Shown: one piece after another, positions 33,149 to 42,155 of the stretch
Position numbering within the stretch: position 1 is the stretch's first letter
Layout of the letters: every line of letters begins with the position of its first letter
Assembly (NCBI RefSeq): GCF_004916975.1
Contig: NZ_STGQ01000001.1
Location: 2,969,674 to 3,033,673 of the forward strand
Source of the DNA: Paenibacillus dokdonensis
Lineage (GTDB): Bacteria; Bacillota; Bacilli; Paenibacillales; Paenibacillaceae
DNA length: 64,000 bases
Direction of reading: 5' to 3'
Notes under the pieces: model-generated
Database searches by the model: none
What the model saw: the letters and a program-made list of their open reading frames with translations, nothing else
What the model was told of the DNA's origin: nothing
Program-made: the position numbers and the translations under genes

Positions 33149-35824
33149 TTACAAATCCCTGGCTTTCATTTTCAATTCATTCAGCAGCTGCATCGCCTGA
33201 AGTGGTGTCATATTCATGACATCTACACTCTTGATCGTCTCCACGATATGTATGAGCGATGGGTCTGCCTTCTCAGTAGAAGCCGCAGCCTTCGAAGCAG
33301 GTTTTATTTCCTCTTCTCCAAAAATAGACAGCTGGACAACTTCATTGGAGACGTTGACAGACTCTGCTTGTGCCGCAGGCTCAATTATTGTAGTAGATTT
33401 TTCTACTTCCTCGAGTCCAACAGCTGCTTGTGATGCGCTCTGTTCAAGCCCCTGCAGCAAAGTATAAGCCCGTCCAATAATCGATGAAGGCAGGCCTGCC
33501 AAGCGGGCACAGTAGATGCCATAGCTGCTTCCTGCAGGACCAGGCACCAGCTTGCGCAGAAAGTGAACATTTTCCCCGCTTTCCTGTACCGCCATGGAAT
33601 AATTCCTTAGTCCTTTTAGGCTTTCTTCCAAGTGGGCAAGCTCATGAAAATGCGTTGACACGAGTGATTTGCAGCCAATGGTATCATGCACATATTCAAT
33701 GACGGCTTGAGCGATGGCCATACCTTCACTGGTCGAGGTACCCCGGCCCAGCTCATCTATGATAATCAGGCTTCGCGGCGTTGCTTTTTCCGTCATGACC
33801 TGAATGTCTGCCATCTCCACCATAAATGTGCTCTGTCCGCCTATCAGATCATCCGCAGCACCAATCCGAGTGAAGATACGATCCGTCATGGGTACTTCAG
33901 CCTTTCCTGCCGGTACGAAGCAGCCCATTTGAGCCATGATGGAAATGAGTGCAACCTGACGCATATACGTGCTCTTACCTGCCATGTTCGGACCGGTAAT
34001 CAGCAGAATCCCTGCTTCCTCACGGCTCAGGCTAGTCGCATTGGCAATGAACGAGGTATCCTTCATAACCGCTTCGACTACCGGATGCCTTCCTGCTTCC
34101 ACAATCAGATCATATCCATCCGTCAGATCAGGTTTTACAAAGCCCTGCTCGGCGCTGACAGCTGCCAGTGACTGGTACACATCAAGCTCTGCCACTTTTT
34201 CAGCCAGCAGCTGCAATCTCGAGATTTCAGCAGCAAGCTTTTCCCTGAGTTCTGTGAAAAGAGTGTATTCCAGGTCTACCATCTTTTCCTGAGCTTCAAG
34301 GATCAGTCCTTCCTTCTCCTTCAGCTCGGGCGTCACATAACGCTCTGCGTTAGTCAACGTCTGTTTGCGCTCATATCTGCCTTCAGGCAAGGAGCTAACA
34401 TTGGCCTTGGTCACCTCGATATAGTATCCGAACACTTTATTAAAGCCGATCTTCAGTGAGCGGATGCCTGTGACCTCGCGTTCTTTGGCTTCTAGCTCCG
34501 CGATCCAGCGCTTCCCGTTAACACTTGCTTCTCGCAGTTCATCCAGATGCTCATGGCAGCCAGGCTTGATGAGACCCCCGTCACGAACGGATACAGGAGG
34601 ATCCTCCACAATCGTCAGATCAATGGCCTCGCTAAGATCCGTACATTCGTCCATTTCACCAGCGATGCGGCGAAGCGTGCTGGAAGAGGAAGACGCGCAG
34701 AGCTCCTTAAGAGCGGGAATCTGCTGCAGCGATACTTTTAATGCATTCAGATCACGCCCGTTGGCGTTTCCAAAAGCAATTCTTGCTACAAGCCGTTCCA
34801 GATCATAAATCTCATCCAATGAGGCCTTTAAATCCTCACGTAGAATAAACTGGTTATAGAGATGATCCACCGCCTCCAGGCGTTCTTCAATAGGTTTGCG
34901 GTGAAGAAGCGGTTTATCGATCCACCTCCGCAAAAGCCTTGCTCCCATCGATGTCTGAGTGCGATCCAGAAGCCATAGCAGAGATCCCTTCTTCGAGCGA
35001 TCACGTACTGTCTCCACAAGCTCCAGATTCCGACGAGTAAATGGATCCAGAATCATGTAATGCCCGGGTTCATACGGCGAGAACTGCGTCAGCTGCCCCA
35101 AAGAGCGGCGTTGTGTCTCACTCAGATAGGAAATAAGAACCGACACGCAGTGCTGACGCTCTGGATCCAGTCTGGCCCAGGCCGCTTCACCGAATTGGCT
35201 TCGCACCAGCTTCTCATCTTTTTTCTCCCAAGGTGTATACACAACCGGACGGCTCCACTGGATTTGTTCCGTTTGGATCACCTCCAGAACGCTGCTGTCG
35301 CCAATCATTTCCGCCGGTTCATAAATGCCGATTTCATCGCGCAGCCATTCCACAGAGGAAGGAACCGAGGTGACATACAGTTCGCCTGTCGAGATATCAC
35401 ATGCAGCAAGCGACATCATCCGGTCACTCTCTGTCACACATACCAGGTAATTATTGGATTTGTCGGCAATGGTCTTCCCTTCCATGATGGTTCCCGGGGT
35501 CACCACACGGACAATTTCACGGCGTACCATGCCCTTCGTGACAGCCGGATCATCCATCTGCTCACAAATGGCCACTTTATAGCCTTTCTCAATCAGGCGC
35601 TGGATATAGCCTTCAGCCGAATGGTAAGGTACTCCGCACATCGGAATTCGTTCATTCCCACCGCCCTCACGGCCGGTCAAGGTAATCTCAAGCTCTCTTG
35701 ATGCTCTCACCGCATCTTCAAAAAACATCTCATAAAAATCGCCCAGACGAAAAAAAAGGAAAGCGTCTTGTGCTTGTTCCTTCACTGCTAAATATTGTTC
35801 AATCATTGGCGTATATTGTGCCAT
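33149..35824 (-). CDS. mutS: DNA mismatch repair protein MutS
   Basis: 891 residues. The mismatch-contacting FYE motif is in FRLGDFYEMFFEDA; domains II-IV follow; the ATPase has Walker A TGPNMAGKSTYMRQ, Walker B SLIIIDELGRGTSTSEG and the composite-site VSTHFHELAHLE. The C-terminal ~90 residues are acidic and variable. GGAGG precedes the ATG. It recognises mismatches and recruits MutL, encoded next. Confidence 0.97.
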   Translation of the reverse strand: MAQYTPMIEQYLAVKEQAQDAFLFFRLGDFYEMFFEDAVRASRELEITLTGREGGGNERIPMCGVPYHSAEGYIQRLIEKGYKVAICEQMDDPAVTKGMVRREIVRVVTPGTIMEGKTIADKSNNYLVCVTESDRMMSLAACDISTGELYVTSVPSSVEWLRDEIGIYEPAEMIGDSSVLEVIQTEQIQWSRPVVYTPWEKKDEKLVRSQFGEAAWARLDPERQHCVSVLISYLSETQRRSLGQLTQFSPYEPGHYMILDPFTRRNLELVETVRDRSKKGSLLWLLDRTQTSMGARLLRRWIDKPLLHRKPIEERLEAVDHLYNQFILREDLKASLDEIYDLERLVARIAFGNANGRDLNALKVSLQQIPALKELCASSSSSTLRRIAGEMDECTDLSEAIDLTIVEDPPVSVRDGGLIKPGCHEHLDELREASVNGKRWIAELEAKEREVTGIRSLKIGFNKVFGYYIEVTKANVSSLPEGRYERKQTLTNAERYVTPELKEKEGLILEAQEKMVDLEYTLFTELREKLAAEISRLQLLAEKVAELDVYQSLAAVSAEQGFVKPDLTDGYDLIVEAGRHPVVEAVMKDTSFIANATSLSREEAGILLITGPNMAGKSTYMRQVALISIMAQMGCFVPAGKAEVPMTDRIFTRIGAADDLIGGQSTFMVEMADIQVMTEKATPRSLIIIDELGRGTSTSEGMAIAQAVIEYVHDTIGCKSLVSTHFHELAHLEESLKGLRNYSMAVQESGENVHFLRKLVPGPAGSSYGIYCARLAGLPSSIIGRAYTLLQGLEQSASQAAVGLEEVEKSTTIIEPAAQAESVNVSNEVVQLSIFGEEEIKPASKAAASTEKADPSLIHIVETIKSVDVMNMTPLQAMQLLNELKMKARDL

Positions 35825-35889
35825 GACTTACCTCCAAACCTCGAACTTTGCTCATGCCCTATTATAGCAGAAATCAAAGGATACCATCA

Positions 35890-37146
35890 TCAAGGCTGAA
35901 AGGGAATATTCCAGAGCGGTCTAATGTCACGGAATTCATTCCAGACGCCATCTTGCCGGATATGCCGGAAGAGTGGGTCGATATACATTCCCACTTCCTT
36001 ATACTGCTCCAGCGCCTGAATATCTGCGATCATCGGCTCGATGCATTCACGTATTTTCTCTCTCTGCCCCTTATAATAGGCCCGATGTATCCGGTCTTCA
36101 TCTTCAAGAGGACGGCGAGAAAGCGTCCGATAATTGGTAACAATCAGGTAGGACAAATATACAATCCCTTTGGTCAAAAGAGGGGAGACAAGGAAGCTTG
36201 GCAGCGTCCTATACTCAAAGCCTCCATGCGGTTGTCTGCGAAAATCTCCGAGATAACCATATTTCGGACGCCTTAATTGGCTGCTCGGTGCCTCCAGAAC
36301 GGAGACCGGAAGAGTAAGGTAATTATCCAGTGTCCTCAGCAGCTCAGTTGTCAGCTCAATGCCGCTGAAATGAAGATGACCTCCGAGCGGCAGTCCTGTC
36401 TTCGGCATGCCTCCGGCCAGCCAAAGCAGGGAACGGTCCGTGATCAGCTCCCCTGCCATCCGCATCGTCTTCATCAATCCAACCAGCAGTCCCCGTGGAT
36501 CCGCACTCGGCTGCGGCCGCAGCTCGGCAATGGGATATGTGGTTATCCCGTCTCCATGTACAGCATCACACCCGACATCACCTTCCCGGTCCAGATAGCG
36601 GGATGCAGGTACAACCTCATGGTCACCGGGTTCTACAATCAGAAATTCCGGATCCATCCCCAGCATGAGAGATGATGAATTGCCAAGCTCATTCCGTAGC
36701 TTCCGTGCAAGTTCACGTTCTGCTCGTTGATACAGCTGCTGCAGCCTCTGCCCTTCTATCCAAGCCGATGGTGTAATCCGTTCAACCGCATATTTTCGTT
36801 CACCGCCGCTGGAGACAAACAATACCTCCCCAGAGCTTAAGCCAAGTGTGTACAGACTGCGTACCGCCCTCTTTTCAAGCTGATACAGCAAGGAGGATGA
36901 AACGGCTGCCTGCTCCGTGTCCAGCGTTATCGGTGAACGGAATGAACGGTCCGCTCCGTCTACTTTAGCCACTTCGATGGCATGCAAGCCGGATACATGA
37001 ACAGCATAACGGCTGCGATAGACCCCGTCATATTGAGGTTTATCGCTCACGTTAAGCAGCGAAGCTATCCCGGAACGGGTCAGGCGTGCATGCCTGAGAG
37101 GGACAGACCAGCTTCCATATCGTTCTGCTTCCTCCTGATTATTCAT
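35890..37146 (-). CDS. putative amidoligase (COOH-NH2 ligase, type 2)
   Basis: 418 residues. The C-terminal two thirds carry the family-specific acidic/histidine motifs of the ATP-grasp-like/GCS-like amidoligases: LGMDPEFLIVEPG, GCDAVHGDG, PIAELRPQPSADPRG, LPLGGHLHFSG and FEYRTLPSFLVSP. These proteins are predicted to form amide bonds between a carboxylate and an amine, in phages and in Paenibacillus-type genomes; no substrate is known here. The N-terminal ~140 residues look like a separate domain. It lies between cotE and mutS with its own GAGGCGG site. Confidence 0.82.
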   Translation of the reverse strand: MNNQEEAERYGSWSVPLRHARLTRSGIASLLNVSDKPQYDGVYRSRYAVHVSGLHAIEVAKVDGADRSFRSPITLDTEQAAVSSSLLYQLEKRAVRSLYTLGLSSGEVLFVSSGGERKYAVERITPSAWIEGQRLQQLYQRAERELARKLRNELGNSSSLMLGMDPEFLIVEPGDHEVVPASRYLDREGDVGCDAVHGDGITTYPIAELRPQPSADPRGLLVGLMKTMRMAGELITDRSLLWLAGGMPKTGLPLGGHLHFSGIELTTELLRTLDNYLTLPVSVLEAPSSQLRRPKYGYLGDFRRQPHGGFEYRTLPSFLVSPLLTKGIVYLSYLIVTNYRTLSRRPLEDEDRIHRAYYKGQREKIRECIEPMIADIQALEQYKEVGMYIDPLFRHIRQDGVWNEFRDIRPLWNIPFQP

Positions 37147-37185
37147 CTACCGCCTCACCCTTTTCGCGAATAAATAAAAATAAAA

Positions 37186-37210
37186 ATAAAAAAGGAGGGC
37201 ATCCGCCCTC
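37186..37210 (-). terminator. cotE terminator
   Basis: On the minus strand, GAGGGCGGATGCCCTC folds as a short stem and is followed by a long T-rich tract. Confidence 0.82.
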
Positions 37211-37267
37211 TACGCCGCCGCCCTCGCGTCATATATTAAACCATACCTCTTTTCCAGCCACGCTAAC

Positions 37268-37825
37268 CTACAATTCATCATCCAGTGAATCAGGATCCAA
37301 ATCGTCGTAGTCCACATCGTCGCCGAAATCAAATTCTTTGTCTTCGTAATCCCCATGGCCTTTTTCACACACCAGAACACGAACCTTGGTCTCGGCCACA
37401 AGCTCTACGCAAAACTCACGTTCTACGCGGATGATGACATTGCCTCCCCCGGACGAAACACTGGCTTCAACGCAGCTAGGTTCCTGCGTGGCCTCCGCAG
37501 ATACCTCCACGGTTGAAGCCCGGTGTTTTGGATCCAGATACGAGAGTGGAACCAGCTCTACATAGGATACCGTTTCTTTCGCGACGTCGGTTTGAGAGTT
37601 TTTGTCATAGGAGTACCAGATGTTGATATCGTAAGTACCAATAACTTCAATTCCGTCGCCTGCGGCAACCGCTTCATACTGATGGTTTATAATCCATGCC
37701 CCCAAGATGCTGGTTGGATTATGAGGCGGAGTCACGGTATGTGTTACGGTAGAGAACTTACGACCTTTGCCGCAGATCGCTTTCGTTATGATCTCTCTAC
37801 ATTGATGTTTATCGCTTAATGACAT
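37268..37825 (-). CDS. cotE: outer spore coat morphogenetic protein CotE
   Basis: 185 residues. The core matches CotE: CREIITKAICGKGRKFS, SILGAWIINHQYEA, IEVIGTYDINIWYSYDKNSQT, then VEREFCVELVAETKVRVLV and a very acidic tail (DFGDDVDYDDLDPDSLDDEL). In Bacillus it organises the outer coat in the mother cell. ATG at 37825 follows GGAGGAGG. The upstream 340 bp has room for sporulation promoters, which I could not assign. It leads the conserved cotE-to-glnA block. Confidence 0.93.
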   Translation of the reverse strand: MSLSDKHQCREIITKAICGKGRKFSTVTHTVTPPHNPTSILGAWIINHQYEAVAAGDGIEVIGTYDINIWYSYDKNSQTDVAKETVSYVELVPLSYLDPKHRASTVEVSAEATQEPSCVEASVSSGGGNVIIRVEREFCVELVAETKVRVLVCEKGHGDYEDKEFDFGDDVDYDDLDPDSLDDEL

Positions 37826-38031
37826 CTTTGAACCTCCTCCATACAATCATTCACTTAAGTGTATGCAGGACATAGGCATTTGTTGATTAAACGAGCATAA
37901 ATGAATGAAATATTCTTCTTCGCTTCGAAAGAGAATGCCAGCGAATGGCAGAAATCCGCAACTTTCTAAGCAGCACTCCGTTTAGTAACTAATAATATCA
38001 AAGCTTTGCTCTACTGCGTTGGGAGTATGAT

Positions 38032-38091
38032 ATGATGAAAATCTCTTACAAAATTGAAGGAATCACCTTACCTCCAGATCATGTGGAGTAA
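38032..38091 (+). CDS. possible 19-residue peptide
   Basis: MMKISYKIEGITLPPDHVE with GGGAG 6 bases upstream, followed 17 bp later by a strong hairpin. Composition is natural, but length makes chance likely. It lies in the 350-bp gap between cotE and the exporter gene, where nothing else codes. Confidence 0.25.
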   Translation: MMKISYKIEGITLPPDHVE

Positions 38092-38108
38092 TGATCCTGC
38101 AACGCGAA

Positions 38109-38158
38109 ACCCCCTGCTGAGCATCAGGTTCTAGCACAGAAGCCTGCAGCAGGGGGTA
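38109..38158. terminator. large GC-rich hairpin
   Basis: CCCCCTGCTG and CAGCAGGGGG arms around a 30-base loop. It is 17 bp from the stop codon of the minus-strand exporter gene, so it probably ends that transcript; the T-run is weak on both strands. Confidence 0.65.
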
Positions 38159-38174
38159 TATGAAGTTTATGCCG

Positions 38175-39155
38175 TTATTCGGAAGTGATGGCAGCTTTAC
38201 GTGCAGCGACGGAAGTAGGTGCCTTATTCTTTTTCGCCAGCTTAAGATACAGAGACAACTCGCGGATCAGCTGCAGAATTGCCGAGCGGATCTCAAATTC
38301 CTCCCGTGTGGAAGGGAGATCCATTGTTTTAAATTCTTGTTCCAGCCGTTCCAAAAGAAATTCCGTGCGGCCGGTATATACTTCCTCCGTCACATCATGA
38401 CTGAGCTGCTCGAAAAGCTCTGCTACATCATCCGCCTGCGGGAGCTTATGATATACATGTGAAATGAGCTGCAGCATGTTCTGGATGGACTCCAGCTGCT
38501 CTTTCCTCATGTAAAAATAAATGCTCCAGACCTCGTCCGGATGAAGCATTTGATTCTCCATCGCCCGATGCGAAGCCTCTTTTCCGATGCGGATTTCTTT
38601 GCCTGCTTCGATCAGTTCTTTTCCATCCCATACATAGTCAGGGTCACGCAGCGTTTGGGCAATCCGGGCGAAAATAATAGAGAACTGCTTATCCACCCGT
38701 TTGCGGATTGCAACCATCTGATCGGCTGCCTGCGGCATATATGCCAGATTAACAATCATTGCTGAACCCAGGCCAATCACAAGTAATTCAATTTGTGTCA
38801 CAAGCGTCGGCAGCGTGATGCTGCCATTGCCATAGACCCGGAAGACAACTACCGAGCTGGTTACGATACCTTCTTTGAAGTTGGCGCGGGCTATTACGGG
38901 AAAGGCAACTAATATATAGATAGCCAGCACCCAATAATGATAGCCCAGAATTTCAAATAATACGCAAGCAAAAGCAAGCCCGAGAAGCGATGCGAAAAAA
39001 CGGGCAGATATCGTTCTTATGCTTTTCTTACGGGTAACATCCACGCCGAGTACAGCCAGCAGGCCTGCTGACAGCGGCCCTGTTATGCCGAACGCATCCG
39101 CTACCAGAATCGCCATGAGAGTTGCAATGGCTGTTTTAATGACACGAAAGCCCAT
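38175..39155 (-). CDS. aromatic acid exporter family (ArAE_1) membrane protein
   Basis: About 326 residues. The N-terminal half has six hydrophobic segments with the family start GFRVIKTAIATLMAILVADAF and KSIRTISARFFASLLGLA; the C-terminal half is a long soluble helical domain (ArAE_1_C, residues about 165-325, with EEVYTGRTEFLLERLEQEF). Homologues are FUSC-like exporters; substrate unproven. ATG at 39155 has an AGAGGCGG site; an ATG at 39176 is the alternative. It is a stand-alone gene. Confidence 0.85.
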   Translation of the reverse strand: MGFRVIKTAIATLMAILVADAFGITGPLSAGLLAVLGVDVTRKKSIRTISARFFASLLGLAFACVLFEILGYHYWVLAIYILVAFPVIARANFKEGIVTSSVVVFRVYGNGSITLPTLVTQIELLVIGLGSAMIVNLAYMPQAADQMVAIRKRVDKQFSIIFARIAQTLRDPDYVWDGKELIEAGKEIRIGKEASHRAMENQMLHPDEVWSIYFYMRKEQLESIQNMLQLISHVYHKLPQADDVAELFEQLSHDVTEEVYTGRTEFLLERLEQEFKTMDLPSTREEFEIRSAILQLIRELSLYLKLAKKNKAPTSVAARKAAITSE

Positions 39156-39287
39156 GAAACCGCCTCTTTCATACACATTTGACGTATTCCATGGTAGCGG
39201 ATTTGAGCGCCGGACACAATGTCACACGGGCCTGTCAATTTTTTGAGCGGAACAAATGTCGGAATTCAGCAACATTTTCTCCCTTGG

Positions 39288-40136
39288 TTATCGCCGATGA
39301 TTCAGCAGTTTACGCTCCGCATAGACGACAAGCTGGTACATTCCTGTAGCAACAACAGCAATAATCAGCAGGCTGGACATGACAAGCGTAAAGTTAAATA
39401 CCTGAAAACCATAAATGATCAAATAGCCGAGCCCCATCTTGGCCACCAGAAACTCGCCCACAATAACGCCAACCCAGGCCATGCCTACATTGACTTTCAG
39501 GGTAGATATGATGGTAGGAAAAGAGGCCGGGAGAATTACTTTACGGAATACCTGAGCCCTCGTCCCACCGAAGACGCGCACAACCTTAATCAGATTGGTG
39601 TCCACCTCGCAAAAGCTGTTATACACCACCAGCGTCGTCACAATCACTGTGATAGACAGCGTGGTAACGGTAATGGACAAAAATCCTGCACCAAACATCA
39701 CGATGAATATGGGACCTAATGCGACCTTAGGCATACTGTTAAAGACGACCATGTACGGGTCGAGCACCTTGGAAAGAAACGGTGACCACCAGATCAGTAC
39801 GGCAAGCAGCGTCCCAAATAGCGTTCCCAGCACAAATCCCGCTGCTGTTTCCCCGACCGTAATTCCAAGATGTCCCCAGAGCTCACCGCTCACCATATCT
39901 TTGCCAATCTGCGCGAATACCTTGGACGGATAGCTGAATAGCAGCACATCGATCCATTTCAGCCTGCCCGCGATCTCCCAAAATGCAAAAAATAACAGCA
40001 ATAACGCCATTTGTACGGAAAACACCTGAATCCGCTGTTTCTTTTGGCGCTTGAGATGTGACTTATGCAGCATCTGCAAACTATCTTCCGGAAGAGCGGG
40101 CGTATTCGTGTTCATCCGGCTGTTCAGCACTGACAT
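39288..40136 (-). CDS. NitT/TauT-family ABC importer permease
   Basis: 282 residues with about six membrane helices after a 35-residue basic cytoplasmic head. The BPD-transport EAA loop is seen in VFGGTRAQVFRKVILPASFPTI, as in SsuC/TauC/ThiX. It forms the channel with the ATPase just upstream; the genes are 6 bp apart. AGGAGTGAGGG precedes the ATG. Confidence 0.92.
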   Translation of the reverse strand: MSVLNSRMNTNTPALPEDSLQMLHKSHLKRQKKQRIQVFSVQMALLLLFFAFWEIAGRLKWIDVLLFSYPSKVFAQIGKDMVSGELWGHLGITVGETAAGFVLGTLFGTLLAVLIWWSPFLSKVLDPYMVVFNSMPKVALGPIFIVMFGAGFLSITVTTLSITVIVTTLVVYNSFCEVDTNLIKVVRVFGGTRAQVFRKVILPASFPTIISTLKVNVGMAWVGVIVGEFLVAKMGLGYLIIYGFQVFNFTLVMSSLLIIAVVATGMYQLVVYAERKLLNHRR

Positions 40137-40142
40137 CTACCC

Positions 40143-40919
40143 TCACTCCTTATCCCCGGCGCTCTCCATTTCGCGCCAAATCTCATGAAACAGTTCATTA
40201 AATCCACTCTGCTCCCTGGCCACCAAAGGCCTTGCGAGCCGAATATGCTCCGGAACTTCAAAAGTTCTGCGAATCTTTCCCGGATGGCTTCCAAGCACGA
40301 TAACACGGTCGCTGACCGCTACGGCCTCGGATAAATCATGGGTAACCAAAATTGCCGTTTTATTCTTCTCGCGCAGCGTCTCCGAAATCAAATCCTCCAG
40401 CTGCAGCTTAGTCTGGTAATCCAGTGCGGAGAAAGGCTCATCCAGCAGCAGCAGACCGGGATCAGTAGACAGCGTCCGCACAAGAGCCACTCGCTGCCTC
40501 ATTCCTCCGGATAACTGCTGCGGATACATATTTTTGGCTTCCTCAAGCCCCATTTCTTCAAGCAAAGAGGATGTTCTGGCGAGTTGTTTATCATCCAGAC
40601 GCCTCGTAAGCTCAAGCCCGATCGAGGCATTTTCAAAAATGGTTCGCCAAGGGAATAAATAGTCCTGCTGCAGCATGTATCCTACTTCAGGCGTCGGTCC
40701 TTCCACTTTGCGCCCGTAGACAAACACTCCGCCTTTCGTAGGGTTGAGCAATCCAGCTACAATGGAGAGCAGTGTCGTCTTGCCGCACCCGCTTGGGCCG
40801 ACAAGACTGACAAACTCCCCCGGAAACACCTTCAAATCTAGTCCGTCCAGGGCCAGTGATGCTTCGCGGTCACTGTCGTAAACATGCGTGATATGCTGTA
40901 ATTCAACTACCGGCTCCAT
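40143..40919 (-). CDS. NitT/TauT-family ABC importer ATPase
   Basis: 258 residues. Walker A GPSGCGKTTLL, Q-loop MLQQDYLFPW, signature LSGGMRQRVALVR, Walker B LLLLDEPFSALD and the H-loop LVTHDLSEAVAVS are all intact. It resembles SsuB, TauB and ThiZ. It energises the neighbouring permease. Confidence 0.94.
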   Translation of the reverse strand: MEPVVELQHITHVYDSDREASLALDGLDLKVFPGEFVSLVGPSGCGKTTLLSIVAGLLNPTKGGVFVYGRKVEGPTPEVGYMLQQDYLFPWRTIFENASIGLELTRRLDDKQLARTSSLLEEMGLEEAKNMYPQQLSGGMRQRVALVRTLSTDPGLLLLDEPFSALDYQTKLQLEDLISETLREKNKTAILVTHDLSEAVAVSDRVIVLGSHPGKIRRTFEVPEHIRLARPLVAREQSGFNELFHEIWREMESAGDKE

Positions 40920-40948
40920 GCTTCCACTCTCCTCTCGGCATTGGAATG

Positions 40949-41959
40949 CTATTTCACGGATGACTTGGCTTTTTCGGCAAAGCTGTTGTCGACGATCGCT
41001 GTTGCCGGCACTTTCTCTTTCAATTCTCCAGCTTGGCTCATGACATCAAGCAGATTATTCCATTCGGTTTCATCCACGATCGGATCCGTAGCATACGTAC
41101 CTTGATCTTTATAGCGTTTGACGGAAGAGATGATAATTTCTTTATCTGCGTCCTTGAAGTAAGGCAGGATGGCATCCGCAATTTCTTCAGGACTGTGCTG
41201 TTGAACCCAGTTTTGCGCTTTCTGCAGCGCATTCGTGAATTTTTGTACGGTATCGTTATTCTTTTTGATGTAGCTCTGCTTACTCATAAATACCGTATAC
41301 GGCAAATGGCCGCTTTCCTCACCGAAGGATGCAACGACATGACCTTTTCCTTCTTTTTCAAAAATAGAAGCCTGCGGCTCAAACAGCTGCACATAATCCC
41401 CCGTCCCGGATAAATAGGCAGATGCGATATTCGCAAAATCAATATTCTGAATCAGCTTTAAATCCTTCTGGGGATCAATGTTATGCTTGCGCAGCGTAAA
41501 CTCGCCTGCCATTTGTGGCATGCCTCCCTTACGCTGACCCAGGAAAGTACTCCCTTTCACATTATTCCAATCCAGTTTGCCTTCTTGGCTCCTCGCCATT
41601 AAAAATGTGCCATCGGTTTGCGTGACCTGACCAAAATTGATGACCGGATCATCCGAGCCCTGCTGGTACACATAGATGGATGTTTCGGATCCGACCAAAG
41701 CCACATTAATGGCCCCTGATAAAAGAGCTGTCATCGTTTTGTCGCCGCCAGGGATCGTTTGCAGCTCGACATCCAGTCCTTCCTCCTTAAAAAATCCCTT
41801 TTCCAGCGCCACATATTCAGGGGCATAGAAAACGGACCGCGTGACTTCCCCCACTTTCACCTTTACCGCGGATTTGCTGCCGGAGCAGCCCGAAAAGATC
41901 ATTCCGCACAGGACAAGAGAGAAAAGTCCGATCCAAATCCCTCGTTTGTTCTTCAGCAT
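40949..41959 (-). CDS. NitT/TauT-family substrate-binding lipoprotein
   Basis: 336 residues with a lipoprotein signal (LFSLVLCGMIFSGC, Cys at about 25) and an NMT1/SsuA-like periplasmic-binding fold: FYAPEYVALEKGFFKEEGLDVEL, GGDKTMTALLSGAINVALVG. The possible ligands are sulfonates, taurine or thiamine precursors; the sequence does not decide. No THI-box or S-box riboswitch was seen in the 120 bp upstream. It is the first gene of the three-gene operon. Confidence 0.9.
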   Translation of the reverse strand: MLKNKRGIWIGLFSLVLCGMIFSGCSGSKSAVKVKVGEVTRSVFYAPEYVALEKGFFKEEGLDVELQTIPGGDKTMTALLSGAINVALVGSETSIYVYQQGSDDPVINFGQVTQTDGTFLMARSQEGKLDWNNVKGSTFLGQRKGGMPQMAGEFTLRKHNIDPQKDLKLIQNIDFANIASAYLSGTGDYVQLFEPQASIFEKEGKGHVVASFGEESGHLPYTVFMSKQSYIKKNNDTVQKFTNALQKAQNWVQQHSPEEIADAILPYFKDADKEIIISSVKRYKDQGTYATDPIVDETEWNNLLDVMSQAGELKEKVPATAIVDNSFAEKAKSSVK

Positions 41960-42071
41960 ATGCCTTCCTCCATCCTCTTCAAGCCATATGCCATCATATG
42001 CATCCGCCCAGCAAAGGGTTAAATAAAACTGTTATCAAAAATGACTCACGGTAGACTCATCGTCCATAACA

Positions 42072-42137
42072 CAAAAAAAGCCCCTAAGCCTTCCGCAACT
42101 TAAACGTTGCAGAAAAACTCAGGAGCTTTTTAAAACT
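42072..42137. terminator. two-armed hairpin terminator between convergent-direction transcripts
   Basis: AAAAAGC(C)CCTAAG and CTCAGGAGCTTTTT arms, with a second stem GCAAC/GTTGC in the loop. The minus-strand T-run ends the carboxypeptidase transcript 19 bp after its stop codon. Confidence 0.78.
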
Positions 42138-42155
42138 TGTATTGATTTCAGCAGC

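Noticed and set aside
41960..42070. Riboswitch upstream of the NitT/TauT operon
   Set aside because: No THI-box, S-box or other conserved core could be recognised in the 110 bp.
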